Under the pieces are notes generated by a model, which was given only the letters and a program-made list of their open reading frames with translations, made no database searches and was not told the DNA's origin. From Phormidesmis priestleyi (lineage in GTDB: Bacteria > Cyanobacteriota > Cyanobacteriia > Phormidesmidales > Phormidesmidaceae), in NCBI GenBank assembly GCA_003242115.1, contig QBMP01000015.1:7940-38853 (forward strand): a DNA stretch of 30,914 nt, written 5' to 3'. Shown here piece after piece: positions 9,073 to 16,972 of this stretch (positions are counted from its first letter, which is position 1; each line of letters begins with the position of its first letter). The position numbers were made by a program, and so were the translations under genes.

Positions 9073-9099
9073 GGAGCCTTCTCTCTACAAAGCGGTACA

Positions 9100-9132
9100 A
9101 ACTAGAGCGATCGCTAAGCAATGGCTCTAGTT
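9100..9132. terminator. Inverted repeat between convergent genes (possible bidirectional terminator)
   Basis: A perfect 9-bp inverted repeat, AACTAGAGC (9100-9108) and GCTCTAGTT (9124-9132), flanks a 15-nt loop. The 5' arm and loop contain a HIP1-type GCGATCGC. It sits in the 83-nt gap between the ends of the S1-domain gene and htpG, where a shared terminator is expected. No strong T-run follows either arm, so intrinsic termination is uncertain. Confidence 0.4.
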
Positions 9133-9155
9133 CAGGGAATTGTACGCAAGGTTCC

Positions 9156-11186
9156 TTACCGTTCAGTCAACTGAGTAAGCAAGTCAGTAGAGCGCTCGGT
9201 GAACGCTTTCATACCGTCAGCATCGAAGCCCTTTTGAGCCATCAGGGCAAGATCGTACACCTGCTCGCAGATCATCGTGGCTAGCTGAGCAGAAGGCGAC
9301 TGGCCACCATCCGCTTGAATGATTGCGCCCTGACCCAGCTTAGCGACGTTTTTAATCAAGGGGTGAGAAGTATTTACGAGCAGCGTGTGCGAATCGGGAA
9401 ATTCTACCCCCTGCTGCTGCAAAAAGGCGCTCATTTCCTGCATTCGCCGTACCTCTTCGGGCACGAGCACCATAGCTGGCGGAGCTGAATTATCGGCTGA
9501 CTTGAGGGCTTCAGTGCGAATTTTGATGCTGGGTCGGTTGAGCGCCTTTTCAAACACCTCTTTGATTTGCTCACTGCGCGTTTTATTCGTAGTGGCATCG
9601 ACGATTTCATTTTCTTGATCGCTGTCGATCAGGGTATTGTCGAGATCGGCATCGACCCTTGAGAATTTTACGTCTGAGTATTCTTGCTCTAGGAAAGAAA
9701 CGAAGTGAGTGTCGATGAATGAATCCATGAACAGCACTTCGAGCCCCTGGTTTTTGAGCAGGCTGATGTAGGTCGCTTGAGAAACTTCATCGGTGGCGTA
9801 GTAGATGCGATTTTCGTGCTTGGTTTGGTTGCGCTCTAGGTATTCTTTGATGGTGGTGTAGAAGGCTCCTTTAGCGTCAGTGGCCGCTTTTTCGCCTTTC
9901 TCGCTGACTTCGGCCCAGGCATCTTCGCCGTCGGCTTGGCCTGCAATTTCGACTTCGACTTTGGGCTTATCGGGGGCTTCGTCAGTGGCTTCGTCGGGGG
10001 CTTCGTCGGCTTTGGCTAAGTCGGCTGTAGAACGGAAGATGACGTAGTTTTGAACCTGCTTTTTGAATTTTTCGTCGTTGAGAGAGCCAAATTTGACGAA
10101 GGTGCCGAGATCTTGCCAGGTGCGAATATATTCGGAAATGTCGTCGCGGTAGAGTTCTTTGAGGCGATCGCCCACCTTCTTGGCCACATAGTCTGCAATC
10201 CGCCGCACCGTGCGATCAGCCTGCAAAAAGCTGCGCGACACGTTGAGGGGAATATCGGTGCTGTCGATGACGCCGCGTAAGGGCGTGAGGAACTTAGGAA
10301 TAATTTCTTCGCAGTTATCGCTGACAAAGACCTGATTGCAAAATAGCTTGATTTGGCCTTTGTTTAGCTCTACATCGGGCTTGAGCTTAGGAAAATACAG
10401 AATGCCGTTGACGACGAACGGATAGTCGGTATTGAGGTGCACCCACAGTAAGGGCTCTTCTTCAAAGGGATAGAGGTAGCGATAGAGATTCAGGTAGTCT
10501 TCATCCGTCAAATCGCTAGGTGATTTTTTCCAAAGCGCGTCTTGCTTATTAATGACCTCATCGCCCAACTTGATGGGCACGGGCATAAAGTCGCAGTAGG
10601 TTTTGACGAGCTGCTTAATGCGAACATCTTCTAAGTATTCGTGCTCGTCGTCATTGAGGTGCAGGGTGATGGTGGTGCCGCGCGTGGTGCGATCGCTCTC
10701 ACTCAATTCAAACGAGGTGCTGCCATCACAAGACCAGTGCACTGCCTGCGCGCCTTCTTGCCAAGAGAGCGTATCAATATCTACCCGGTCGGCCACCATA
10801 AAAGAAGAATAAAAGCCCAAACCAAAGTGACCGATAATCTGCTGATCGGTGTCGTCTTTGTATTTGGTGATGAATTCTTCAGCGCTAGAGAAAGCGACCT
10901 GATTGATGTATTTTTTAATCTCATCGGCGCTCATGCCAATACCGCTGTCGCTGATACTGAGCGTTTTGGCGTCTTTATCTACGGCAATTGTAATTTCTGC
11001 GGTAGTTTCGCCTTTGTATTCACCTGAGCGTGACAGCATACTGAGCTTACTAATCGCATCGACGCCGTTAGAAATCAGCTCACGGATAAAAATTTCATGG
11101 TCGGAATATAGCCACTTTTTGATAATGGGGAAAATATTCTCGGTATGGATACTGATATTGCCCTGTTCCAAAACCGTTGCTGTCAT
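9156..11186 (-). CDS. htpG: Chaperone HtpG (bacterial Hsp90)
   Basis: An ATP-dependent homodimeric cytosolic chaperone. I chose the ATG at 11186 (MTATVLEQGNISIHTE) because homologs begin here; the longer frame adds 22 residues without similarity. That gives 676 residues. The GHKL ATPase motifs are all present: ELISNGVDA (36-44, catalytic Glu36 and Mg-binding Asn40), DSGIGM (80-85) and GHFGLGFYS (119-127). The middle domain contains the ATP-contacting Arg in NVSRSFLQ (about 315-322). A strongly acidic, repetitive stretch (DEAPDEATDEAPDK and following, about residues 391-437) interrupts the middle domain and looks like a lineage-specific insertion. The C-terminal dimerisation domain appears intact. 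The gene is convergent with the S1-domain gene. No CIRCE element was seen in its upstream region. Confidence 0.96.
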   Translation of the reverse strand: MTATVLEQGNISIHTENIFPIIKKWLYSDHEIFIRELISNGVDAISKLSMLSRSGEYKGETTAEITIAVDKDAKTLSISDSGIGMSADEIKKYINQVAFSSAEEFITKYKDDTDQQIIGHFGLGFYSSFMVADRVDIDTLSWQEGAQAVHWSCDGSTSFELSESDRTTRGTTITLHLNDDEHEYLEDVRIKQLVKTYCDFMPVPIKLGDEVINKQDALWKKSPSDLTDEDYLNLYRYLYPFEEEPLLWVHLNTDYPFVVNGILYFPKLKPDVELNKGQIKLFCNQVFVSDNCEEIIPKFLTPLRGVIDSTDIPLNVSRSFLQADRTVRRIADYVAKKVGDRLKELYRDDISEYIRTWQDLGTFVKFGSLNDEKFKKQVQNYVIFRSTADLAKADEAPDEATDEAPDKPKVEVEIAGQADGEDAWAEVSEKGEKAATDAKGAFYTTIKEYLERNQTKHENRIYYATDEVSQATYISLLKNQGLEVLFMDSFIDTHFVSFLEQEYSDVKFSRVDADLDNTLIDSDQENEIVDATTNKTRSEQIKEVFEKALNRPSIKIRTEALKSADNSAPPAMVLVPEEVRRMQEMSAFLQQQGVEFPDSHTLLVNTSHPLIKNVAKLGQGAIIQADGGQSPSAQLATMICEQVYDLALMAQKGFDADGMKAFTERSTDLLTQLTER

Positions 11187-11318
11187 AAAAATACGCTCCG
11201 CTGCTTGAATGCAACATAAAAACCTAGACCTATTTTGTTCTATTTCCGCCATAACGCAATAGAGGAAAGCCGAACTCGATATGATCAGCTATCTCTACAA
11301 TTACCGTTACAGCTATCT

Positions 11319-12158
11319 TCACAGTGGCCTATGGGCTTGAGATAACGCGCTTAGATCGACGGCTAACGTGCGTTGCAGAATGTATTGCTGCTGCTGCTGG
11401 TCAAATAGCTCACAAAACTTAGTGGCACTAGTATTGTGAATCGGGGCACCAACCGCTGCCTTCCAAGGTTCGCGCGCGAGGCTCACCTGCTGAGCAGCGG
11501 CAGTGTAGCCTGCCTGCATCGTCGGGATAAAATCTATTTCAATGAATTGGCAGATCTGCGCTAGGGTGGCCTGCGTGTGTGCTACGAGAGCTTCATAGCT
11601 GACTAACAGATGCCTCGGTGAATGAGCATATTTCAAGCTAATAGAAACATCCTTAAGCCACCTATTGACTGAAAGCTCAACGCTGGCAGGTTCATTGGGC
11701 CACTGGGCGGGGTATTTTTTGCGAACATCGTAGAGAGAGGCTACGGTGTCTTTACCTTCTCTAATAATGTGGATAAATTTGGGCTGGGCGATGCGCTGCG
11801 TAATGTAGTCGAGATGATAGAGGTGAGTGGGCGTTTTTTCGAGCCAAGTGGTTTTGTTTTGCTGGATTGCGAGCTGATCAAGGGTTGCTGAAAAATGGGC
11901 CGTGAACTGACGCGGAAATAGGATGAGCCGGGAAGGGCGATGGCCGCTGTGGCCGCTTTCTTGCAAGAACTGAGCGAACTTGGGCTTCGCTCGACGGGAG
12001 ATGATGCCTAAGCGTCGGCGCTTGGGTTCGCTGTGAGGAAATAGGTGATTGAAAAATTCGGACTCTGGGAAAGAGGCCACTTCTGGATGAGCGGCGAGTA
12101 AGCTTTGCAATAGCGTGGTGCCGGAGCGAGGGCAACCTACAAGAAAAAGTCTTTGCAT
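11319..12158 (-). CDS. Sulfotransferase family protein
   Basis: This 279-residue protein starts MQRLFLVGCPRSGTTLLQSL. The GCPRSGTT loop is the 5'-phosphosulfate-binding P-loop of PAPS-dependent sulfotransferases. Further support comes from FIHIIREGKDTVASLYDVR (about residues 128-146), the 3'-phosphate-binding region with its Arg. SVNRWLKDV and HLLVSYEALV (about 160-190) match the usual later motifs. It would transfer sulfate from PAPS to a carbohydrate or other acceptor. It lies beside three glycosyltransferases, which points to sulfation of a surface polysaccharide; the acceptor is not deducible. It is divergent from the GT2 gene that starts at 12249. Confidence 0.85.
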   Translation of the reverse strand: MQRLFLVGCPRSGTTLLQSLLAAHPEVASFPESEFFNHLFPHSEPKRRRLGIISRRAKPKFAQFLQESGHSGHRPSRLILFPRQFTAHFSATLDQLAIQQNKTTWLEKTPTHLYHLDYITQRIAQPKFIHIIREGKDTVASLYDVRKKYPAQWPNEPASVELSVNRWLKDVSISLKYAHSPRHLLVSYEALVAHTQATLAQICQFIEIDFIPTMQAGYTAAAQQVSLAREPWKAAVGAPIHNTSATKFCELFDQQQQQYILQRTLAVDLSALSQAHRPL

Positions 12159-12186
12159 AACATCAAGTTAAGTTCAGATTTCAGTG

Positions 12187-12213
12187 AAAGTGATGACGAC
12201 CTTCACTTTGACA
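12187..12213. promoter_or_regulatory. Inverted repeat and TTGACA box in divergent gap
   Basis: A 7-bp inverted repeat, AAAGTGA (12187-12193) and TCACTTT (12203-12209), lies in the 90-nt region between the divergent sulfotransferase and GT2 genes. It overlaps a consensus TTGACA (12208-12213) reading towards the GT2 gene. The placement fits an operator over a -35 box. No convincing -10 at standard spacing was found, so this is tentative. Confidence 0.3.
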
Positions 12214-12248
12214 ATCTGTACATTAACATTGTGTTTATAGATGCGCTT

Positions 12249-13139
12249 ATGGATGTTCAGCAGCCACTGGTCTCAGTTATTATACCGGCATACAATCGTC
12301 GGCAATTTATAGAGAAAGCTATTCAAAGTGTTTCAGCTCAGACCTATCCAAATTATGAATTACTGGTAGTAGATGATGCCTCTACAGATGATACAGCTAA
12401 CTGGATAGCCGCTAATTACTCCCAGGTGCAGCTAATCGGTTTAGCGCAGAATACGGGTGCCGCAGAGGCTCGCAATGTGGGAATTCGAGCCGCCCAAGGA
12501 GAGCTGATTGCGTTTTTAGATTCAGATGATTACTGGGATGAAACTTATTTGGCGGTTCAAGTGCGATCGCTTCAAGAACACACCAGCGCTAGCTTCGTAT
12601 TTTCCAATCATCGCGAGATTCAACAAGACGGCACAATTAAATCCTGTGTGTATCAACCATCGCCAAACTATCAGGATTTGATCCATCGCTCTTTAGCAGA
12701 TGTTTTTATCTACACGATGTCGGCGGTCGTTGTGCGTAAAAGCGCCTTAAATCGTTGCGGACTGCTGAACAGTCGGTTGATTATTTGTCATGATCGAGAG
12801 CTGTATATTCGGCTCTTGCAGGTAGGTTCATTAGCCCATACAGCCGAGCTTCTGGTGACGAGGGTGATGCACGAGAGAAATATTTCGACCGATTATTGGC
12901 GTTGGGCCAAGTATGCATTTATGCTGCTTGATATCTTTTTTGCGGATGCTAAAAACAAAGCTTATTTACCGATGGCACCCGCTATTCGTAGTGCTTGGGC
13001 CATGATCGTGGCGCGGCGAATGTGGCAGGTGGATAGAGCTTTTTGGAGCAGCAGCCAAATGCTATTAAAAGCAATCCAAGCCGCTCCGAAGCTAGTAACA
13101 GGCAAGCTATATCGGCGATTTTTGTCACAGTTTAGCTAG
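12249..13139 (+). CDS. Family 2 glycosyltransferase
   Basis: I chose the ATG at 12249 (MDVQQPLVSVIIPAYNRRQF) because it begins right at the GT-A fold. The longer alternative from 12153 adds 32 residues of unlikely sequence and overlaps the start of the divergent sulfotransferase. The 296-residue protein has SVIIPAYNRR (8-17), VVDDASTDDT (about 41-50), NTGAAEARNVG (about 70-80) and the metal/nucleotide-binding AFLDSDDYWDE (about 91-101), all diagnostic of GT2 enzymes. No transmembrane segment is evident. It likely adds a sugar to a surface glycan from a nucleotide-sugar donor; donor and acceptor are unknown. Nearby genes make exopolysaccharide synthesis the natural context. Confidence 0.9.
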   Translation: MDVQQPLVSVIIPAYNRRQFIEKAIQSVSAQTYPNYELLVVDDASTDDTANWIAANYSQVQLIGLAQNTGAAEARNVGIRAAQGELIAFLDSDDYWDETYLAVQVRSLQEHTSASFVFSNHREIQQDGTIKSCVYQPSPNYQDLIHRSLADVFIYTMSAVVVRKSALNRCGLLNSRLIICHDRELYIRLLQVGSLAHTAELLVTRVMHERNISTDYWRWAKYAFMLLDIFFADAKNKAYLPMAPAIRSAWAMIVARRMWQVDRAFWSSSQMLLKAIQAAPKLVTGKLYRRFLSQFS

Positions 13140-13152
13140 CGGATTTTGAGAC

Positions 13153-13200
13153 TTTTTCCACCCAACATCTTTTCCACCTAACATCTTTTCTAACTAATAT
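13153..13200. repeat. Three imperfect 16-nt tandem repeats
   Basis: Three consecutive 16-nt units (13153-13168, 13169-13184, 13185-13200) share the pattern CTTTTCCACCYAACAT with increasing divergence. They fill the gap between the convergent GT2 and GT4 genes. The third unit runs into the 3' end of the GT4 coding region, so slippage here may have shaped that C-terminus. Confidence 0.6.
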
Positions 13201-14470
13201 TTTTAGGTTCGGTGAGCAGTTGCTGATAAAGCTGCTGATATTGTTCAGCAATGCGGGCAAATGTGAATTGGTTTTCAATGGTTTGACGAGCATTTTGAGA
13301 GAGCGTATGGAGGCGATCGCTGCTTTCTAAAACCCAAGATATTCCATGTGCTAAATCAATAGCATCAAAGCACTGGGCTGTATAACCATTGTGCTGGTGT
13401 ACCACACTGTCTTTAAGGCCAGTGCTATTAAAAGCGACAACGGGAGTAGCGCAAGCCATTGCTTCGATCACTGTTTTACCAAAGGCTTCTTGTGTAGAAG
13501 GCACGACCATAACATCTGCCGCAGAGTAGGCAAGAGCCAGTGTTGTGTCATCATGCAGGTGACCGAGAAAGGTTGTCGGCAGCTTTAGATCTAAGTCTTG
13601 GTCGGGCTTGTCGGTGCCAAAAATTACAGTTTGAAGCTGATTGTGATTAGGCTGGGCGGCTAAGTGGTGCAGGGCACTTTGGAGGTAGCTAAATCCCTTA
13701 CGAGTGTCGGCGGTCGGCTGAAGTGCACCGAAGAGGATAAGTTTTTTGTCTTGGGGAAGGTTGAGAACGTGGCGGGCTATAGCGCGATCAATCGGTCGGT
13801 ATTTATCTGTATCAATAGCGTTAGGAATCACCTGAATAGGCTGATGAGCAAACAATTTGCTCTGTCTGGCGCAATCGGCTAGCCATTCACTGAGGGGCGC
13901 TAGGGTAATGGTGAGATCTTTCCAGGCGGCGTGCTTGCGCTGCCAAACTTGGTACGACAAGTCGTGGAGCCGGGACGAGCCTAATAGCGGGCACTGGCCA
14001 CAGCCGGTTTGGTAGCCGCTGCAATCGCCAGAATAGTGGCAGCCGCCGGTAAAGGCCCACATGTCTCTGAGCGTCCAGACCAAGTGACGAGGGCGTTGGC
14101 GCTGAAATTTTTGCAGATCTGATGGGCGCAGTAAGCCTTTGGCGACCCAGTGAAGATTAATGATATCTGGATCGATGGCTTCGACTTGGGCGGCGATACG
14201 GCTCGGATAGACGGCTGCGGAAAAGGCTCCGGGGCGTTTGTTTTTGTAGCGTCTCAATGGCCAGTATTCGAGGGTCTGGCAGAGTCCTTTTTGAACTTTT
14301 TGGGAGCCAGTGATGCCGGTCGAGCCGGTGACGGTGCGATCGCTGGTGAATTTGTCCGCGACGAGCATGTGAGAATCCACCCCGGCTGCGCAGAGCGCTT
14401 TGTGCATGGAGTAGGCTCCTTTGGCCGCGCCGCCATTGGCATCGGCGGTGCTGAGGTGGAGGATTTTCAT
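13190..14470 (-). CDS. Family 4 glycosyltransferase (GT-B fold)
   Basis: This 426-residue protein begins MKILHLSTADANGGAAKGAY, an N-terminal GT4 Rossmann strand plus acceptor-side glycine loop. The C-terminal half has the donor-binding domain: ILFGALQPTADTRKGFSYL (about 246-264), VMVVPSTQEAFGKTVIEAMA (about 321-340) with the two Glu of the E-x7-E motif, and CATPVVAFNSTGLKD. A Cys-rich piece, FTGGCHYSGDCSGYQTGCG followed by CPLLGS (about 140-165), is typical of a cyanobacterial/Bacteroidetes GT4 subgroup and may bind metal. The start codon overlaps the stop of the upstream GT2 gene by 4 nt (14467-14470), so the two are translationally coupled. Likely role: assembly of surface polysaccharide; the specific sugar is unknown. 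Confidence 0.9.
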   Translation of the reverse strand: MKILHLSTADANGGAAKGAYSMHKALCAAGVDSHMLVADKFTSDRTVTGSTGITGSQKVQKGLCQTLEYWPLRRYKNKRPGAFSAAVYPSRIAAQVEAIDPDIINLHWVAKGLLRPSDLQKFQRQRPRHLVWTLRDMWAFTGGCHYSGDCSGYQTGCGQCPLLGSSRLHDLSYQVWQRKHAAWKDLTITLAPLSEWLADCARQSKLFAHQPIQVIPNAIDTDKYRPIDRAIARHVLNLPQDKKLILFGALQPTADTRKGFSYLQSALHHLAAQPNHNQLQTVIFGTDKPDQDLDLKLPTTFLGHLHDDTTLALAYSAADVMVVPSTQEAFGKTVIEAMACATPVVAFNSTGLKDSVVHQHNGYTAQCFDAIDLAHGISWVLESSDRLHTLSQNARQTIENQFTFARIAEQYQQLYQQLLTEPKNIS

Positions 14471-15486
14471 GAGGAGGGTTTCGCAGTTGGGTTGAGGATG
14501 GCTTGAGCGATGTCGGGCGGAATGTTTTGGCGCTGAAAGTAGGCTTGAATGCGGCGCTTTTTGACAGTAGCGGGAATGAATTCAGTGCCGATGATTTTGA
14601 TTAGCTTGCGGCAGTAAAAGGCGGCATATTTCCAGCGGGGCACAGATGGCTGGGCGCGGTGAATGCTGTTGACCATATGCTCGACGTTGTGGGGCGATCG
14701 CCGACTCGAAAGCTTCTGCAATACCTGCCATTTATCGGCTAAGCGTGAGCTGGTAACCCACTGAATCCACAGCGGCATGTAGCGAATCACGTCCGCTGCT
14801 TGGTAATCAGTCGTGGCCCGCAGCTGACTCGATAGCTGAGCGCTGTAACCATTTGCTTTGGCTCTGCAAATATACTCAAAGTCGCCGCCGTAGTGCCGAA
14901 ACCGTTTGGTATCTGGAAGGCCAATATCGGCAACGATGCGGGCGGGCAAAATTGCCAGGTTGCCGTTGAGCGTATCGACTGGCAGCACGGGCTGCGTAAA
15001 CTGGCTGATGTTGTTGATCAGCTGGCTAGCAATCACGCCGCCAAAGACGATCCAATCAGGATGCTGCTGATCGCAGATAATGCCGCCAGTCAGGGTTTTT
15101 GCTGTGGGCTGCTGGCAGTAAGCCAGCACTTGGGTAATGAAGTCATCGGCTAGCGTAATGTCGTCATTGAGCCAAATGATGTAGTCGGCGTTGAGCGTTT
15201 GGGTGGCGTAGGTCATGGCTTTGGCAATAGCGCCTGTCCACCATAGATCGCCATCGCCGTGAAGCAAGTGCACCTGTGGAAAATGCAGGGCGATCGCTTC
15301 GGCGGTACCGTCTGTTGAGGCGTCATCGACCACAATAATTTGAATATTAATTTCAATAATTTCAATATTGGTGCTCTTGGCAGATTGAGCAGATTGAGCA
15401 GCGATTTGTTCGCTGATCTGCTGCAAAATTGCGAGGGTAAGCGCTTTTCGATTGCGCACTGGGATAGTAATCCCAAGGGTAAGCAT
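14467..15486 (-). CDS. Family 2 glycosyltransferase (rhamnosyltransferase-like)
   Basis: This 339-residue protein starts MLTLGITIPVRNRKALTLAI at the beginning of the GT-A domain. Motifs: VVDDASTDGTAEAIA (about 53-67), HLLHGDGDLWWTGAIAKAM (about 74-92) and YIIWLNDDITLADDFI (about 102-117), whose NDD replaces the DxD metal motif as in rhamnosyl-type GT2 enzymes. The C-terminal third is basic and lacks a membrane anchor. It is coupled to the GT4 gene by a 4-nt overlap. Its upstream gap is shared with nrdJ, which is transcribed divergently. The enzyme class is clear; the donor and acceptor are not. Confidence 0.9.
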   Translation of the reverse strand: MLTLGITIPVRNRKALTLAILQQISEQIAAQSAQSAKSTNIEIIEINIQIIVVDDASTDGTAEAIALHFPQVHLLHGDGDLWWTGAIAKAMTYATQTLNADYIIWLNDDITLADDFITQVLAYCQQPTAKTLTGGIICDQQHPDWIVFGGVIASQLINNISQFTQPVLPVDTLNGNLAILPARIVADIGLPDTKRFRHYGGDFEYICRAKANGYSAQLSSQLRATTDYQAADVIRYMPLWIQWVTSSRLADKWQVLQKLSSRRSPHNVEHMVNSIHRAQPSVPRWKYAAFYCRKLIKIIGTEFIPATVKKRRIQAYFQRQNIPPDIAQAILNPTAKPSS

Positions 15487-15698
15487 AGTAATTTTGGGGG
15501 TTTTACAGGGAGGATTTATTTATTACTTCCCAGTAAAGGTTCGTTAGCGCGCAAATTCAAGCGCGATTGATTACCTTCATCTGTCATAGCCGCTATTGAA
15601 AAGCCAATGAAAAGCCAAAAAACAAAGAAAAACCCCCAGATGTAGCGTTAGCTAATTTGTGAAGACACTAGAAAAATAATGCTGAAGGTGCTAGGCTC

Positions 15699-15704
15699 TA
15701 TAAT
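15699..15704 (+). promoter_or_regulatory. TATAAT box upstream of nrdJ
   Basis: A perfect TATAAT lies 25 nt before the ATG at 15730. If used as a -10 it would start transcription near 15711, downstream of the alternative ATG at 15679, supporting the shorter protein. No good -35 hexamer lies at 16-18 nt spacing, so the call is weak. Confidence 0.3.
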
Positions 15705-15729
15705 CCCTATTCTTATATCTATATCAGCT

Positions 15730-16935
15730 ATGGTTCAAGAACTCGAACGTACCCTGTCTAAGCGGCCTTTCCCAGAGACAGCGCCAGCGGCCTATCCGGT
15801 GTTTTACCGTACCTATAGCCGTCGCTCGGTAGATGGCAAACGAGAGTCTTGGCAGGAAGTCTGCGATCGCACGCTCAAAGGCTTAGTAGAACTCGGTAAG
15901 CTCACCGACCAAGAGCGCGATCTGGTGGCGAAAATGCAGCGCGAACTCAAAGCCATGCCCTCTGGCCGCTGGATGTGGGTTGGTGGCACCGAGTGGAGCA
16001 AAAATCCTAAAAACTTTTCAGGGGCTTACAACTGCACCAGCACCAACGTCGTTGACTGGCGCGCCTTTGGTCTGATGATGGATTTGGCGATGATGGGCTG
16101 CGGTACGGGCGCAGTGCTAGAGCCTAAGTACATTAACCAACTGCCCAAAATCCGCAACAAAATTACGGTAACAATGCGTGGCGATGTGGGTACGACCCCA
16201 GCCGGTCAGCGCCGAGAAGAAGCTGAAATCAAAGTCGATGCGGCCAATAATCGAGTTGAAATTATCGCAGGCGATAGCCGTCAGGGCTGGGTAAAGTCGT
16301 ATCAAACGCTGCTAGAGCTTTCTACCGATGAGCGCTTTGACAGCGAAGTCGAAGCGATTGTAAATCTCAGCGATATTCGTCCGGCGGGAGAGCGGCTAAA
16401 AGGCTTTGGTGGCATGGCTAACCCGGTGAAGCTGCCTGAGCTATATGAGCGCTGCGCCAAAATTTTGAATAATGCGCACGGTCGTCAGCTCAATTCGATT
16501 GAATGCTGCTTGCTGATTGATGAGGCGGCAGCTTGCGTCGTGGCCGGAAATATCCGAAGGTCCGCTGGGATGAGGCAGTTTGACAGCAATGATGAGGTTG
16601 CGGCTGGGGCGAAAGAGAATCTGTGGCAGCAGGATGAAGCGGGAAACTGGCGAATTGACCCGACTCGCGACGTGCTGCGAATGGCAAATCATACGAGAGT
16701 GTTTCATGAGCCGCTTTCGGCTGAAGATGTTGAAACTGCGGTGCGGAAGCAGTTTCACTCTGGAGAAGGGGCTATTCAATGGGCGGGTGAGGCTATAGCC
16801 CGCTCTAATATAGATTTGCTTGATACGCCTGAGAGAAAGAACCGCTTCTTAGCGCTGTATCGGGCATCGGAAAGCTCTGCTAGAGCCTACCTAAAAGAGC
16901 GCTTGCTAGAGGTGCGAGGAGCCTCCGGCAAATAA
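15730..16935 (+). CDS. nrdJ: B12-dependent (class II) ribonucleotide reductase, N-terminal part
   Basis: This is the N-terminal 401 residues of the monomeric, adenosylcobalamin-dependent reductase that makes deoxyribonucleotides. I chose the ATG at 15730 (MVQELERT) since cyanobacterial homologs begin here; an in-frame ATG at 15679 adds 17 hydrophobic residues. Visible motifs: GRWMWVGGTEW (79-89), AYNCTSTNVVDW (99-110) with the first redox Cys at 102 (equivalent to Cys119 of the Lactobacillus enzyme), MMGCGTGAVLEP, and AAACVVAGNIRRSAGM (about 270-285). The frame ends at TAA 16933-16935 after ASGK, before the active-site loop. The rest of the enzyme resumes in another frame at 16973. This is either a true gene split or a broken gene; Pseudomonas aeruginosa has a working split NrdJa/NrdJb, so a split is possible. 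Confidence 0.9.
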   Translation: MVQELERTLSKRPFPETAPAAYPVFYRTYSRRSVDGKRESWQEVCDRTLKGLVELGKLTDQERDLVAKMQRELKAMPSGRWMWVGGTEWSKNPKNFSGAYNCTSTNVVDWRAFGLMMDLAMMGCGTGAVLEPKYINQLPKIRNKITVTMRGDVGTTPAGQRREEAEIKVDAANNRVEIIAGDSRQGWVKSYQTLLELSTDERFDSEVEAIVNLSDIRPAGERLKGFGGMANPVKLPELYERCAKILNNAHGRQLNSIECCLLIDEAAACVVAGNIRRSAGMRQFDSNDEVAAGAKENLWQQDEAGNWRIDPTRDVLRMANHTRVFHEPLSAEDVETAVRKQFHSGEGAIQWAGEAIARSNIDLLDTPERKNRFLALYRASESSARAYLKERLLEVRGASGK

Positions 16936-16954
16936 AGTTTGACCAACACATGAC

Positions 16955-16961
16955 AGGAGAG
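16955..16961 (+). promoter_or_regulatory. Shine-Dalgarno of the C-terminal nrdJ cistron
   Basis: AGGAGAG lies 11 nt before the ATG at 16973, in the short gap after the N-terminal nrdJ part. It matters because it suggests the catalytic half has its own initiation site rather than depending on frameshifting. Confidence 0.55.
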
Positions 16962-16972
16962 ACCAGCAAACG

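Noticed and set aside
11187..11318. CIRCE/HrcA operator for htpG
   Set aside because: No TTAGCACTC-N9-GAGTGCTAA inverted repeat is present.
12153..12248. Longer N-terminus of the GT2 enzyme from ATG 12153
   Set aside because: It would overlap the divergent sulfotransferase start and adds acidic, non-homologous residues before the GT-A fold.
15679..15729. Upstream in-frame ATG for nrdJ giving 17 extra residues
   Set aside because: The extra residues are hydrophobic and unlike NrdJ N-termini, and a TATAAT lies inside this stretch. Homologs start MVQELERT at 15730.
15487..15729. Cobalamin riboswitch upstream of nrdJ
   Set aside because: No B12-box-like sequence or extended conserved fold was visible in this 243-nt gap; it contains only short repeats such as GAAAAGCCAA.
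16912..16916. GTGCG resembling a group II intron 5' end in the gap between nrdJ halves
   Set aside because: The available segment is only about 100 nt and has no domain V hairpin or intron-encoded protein, so a group II intron is not supported.
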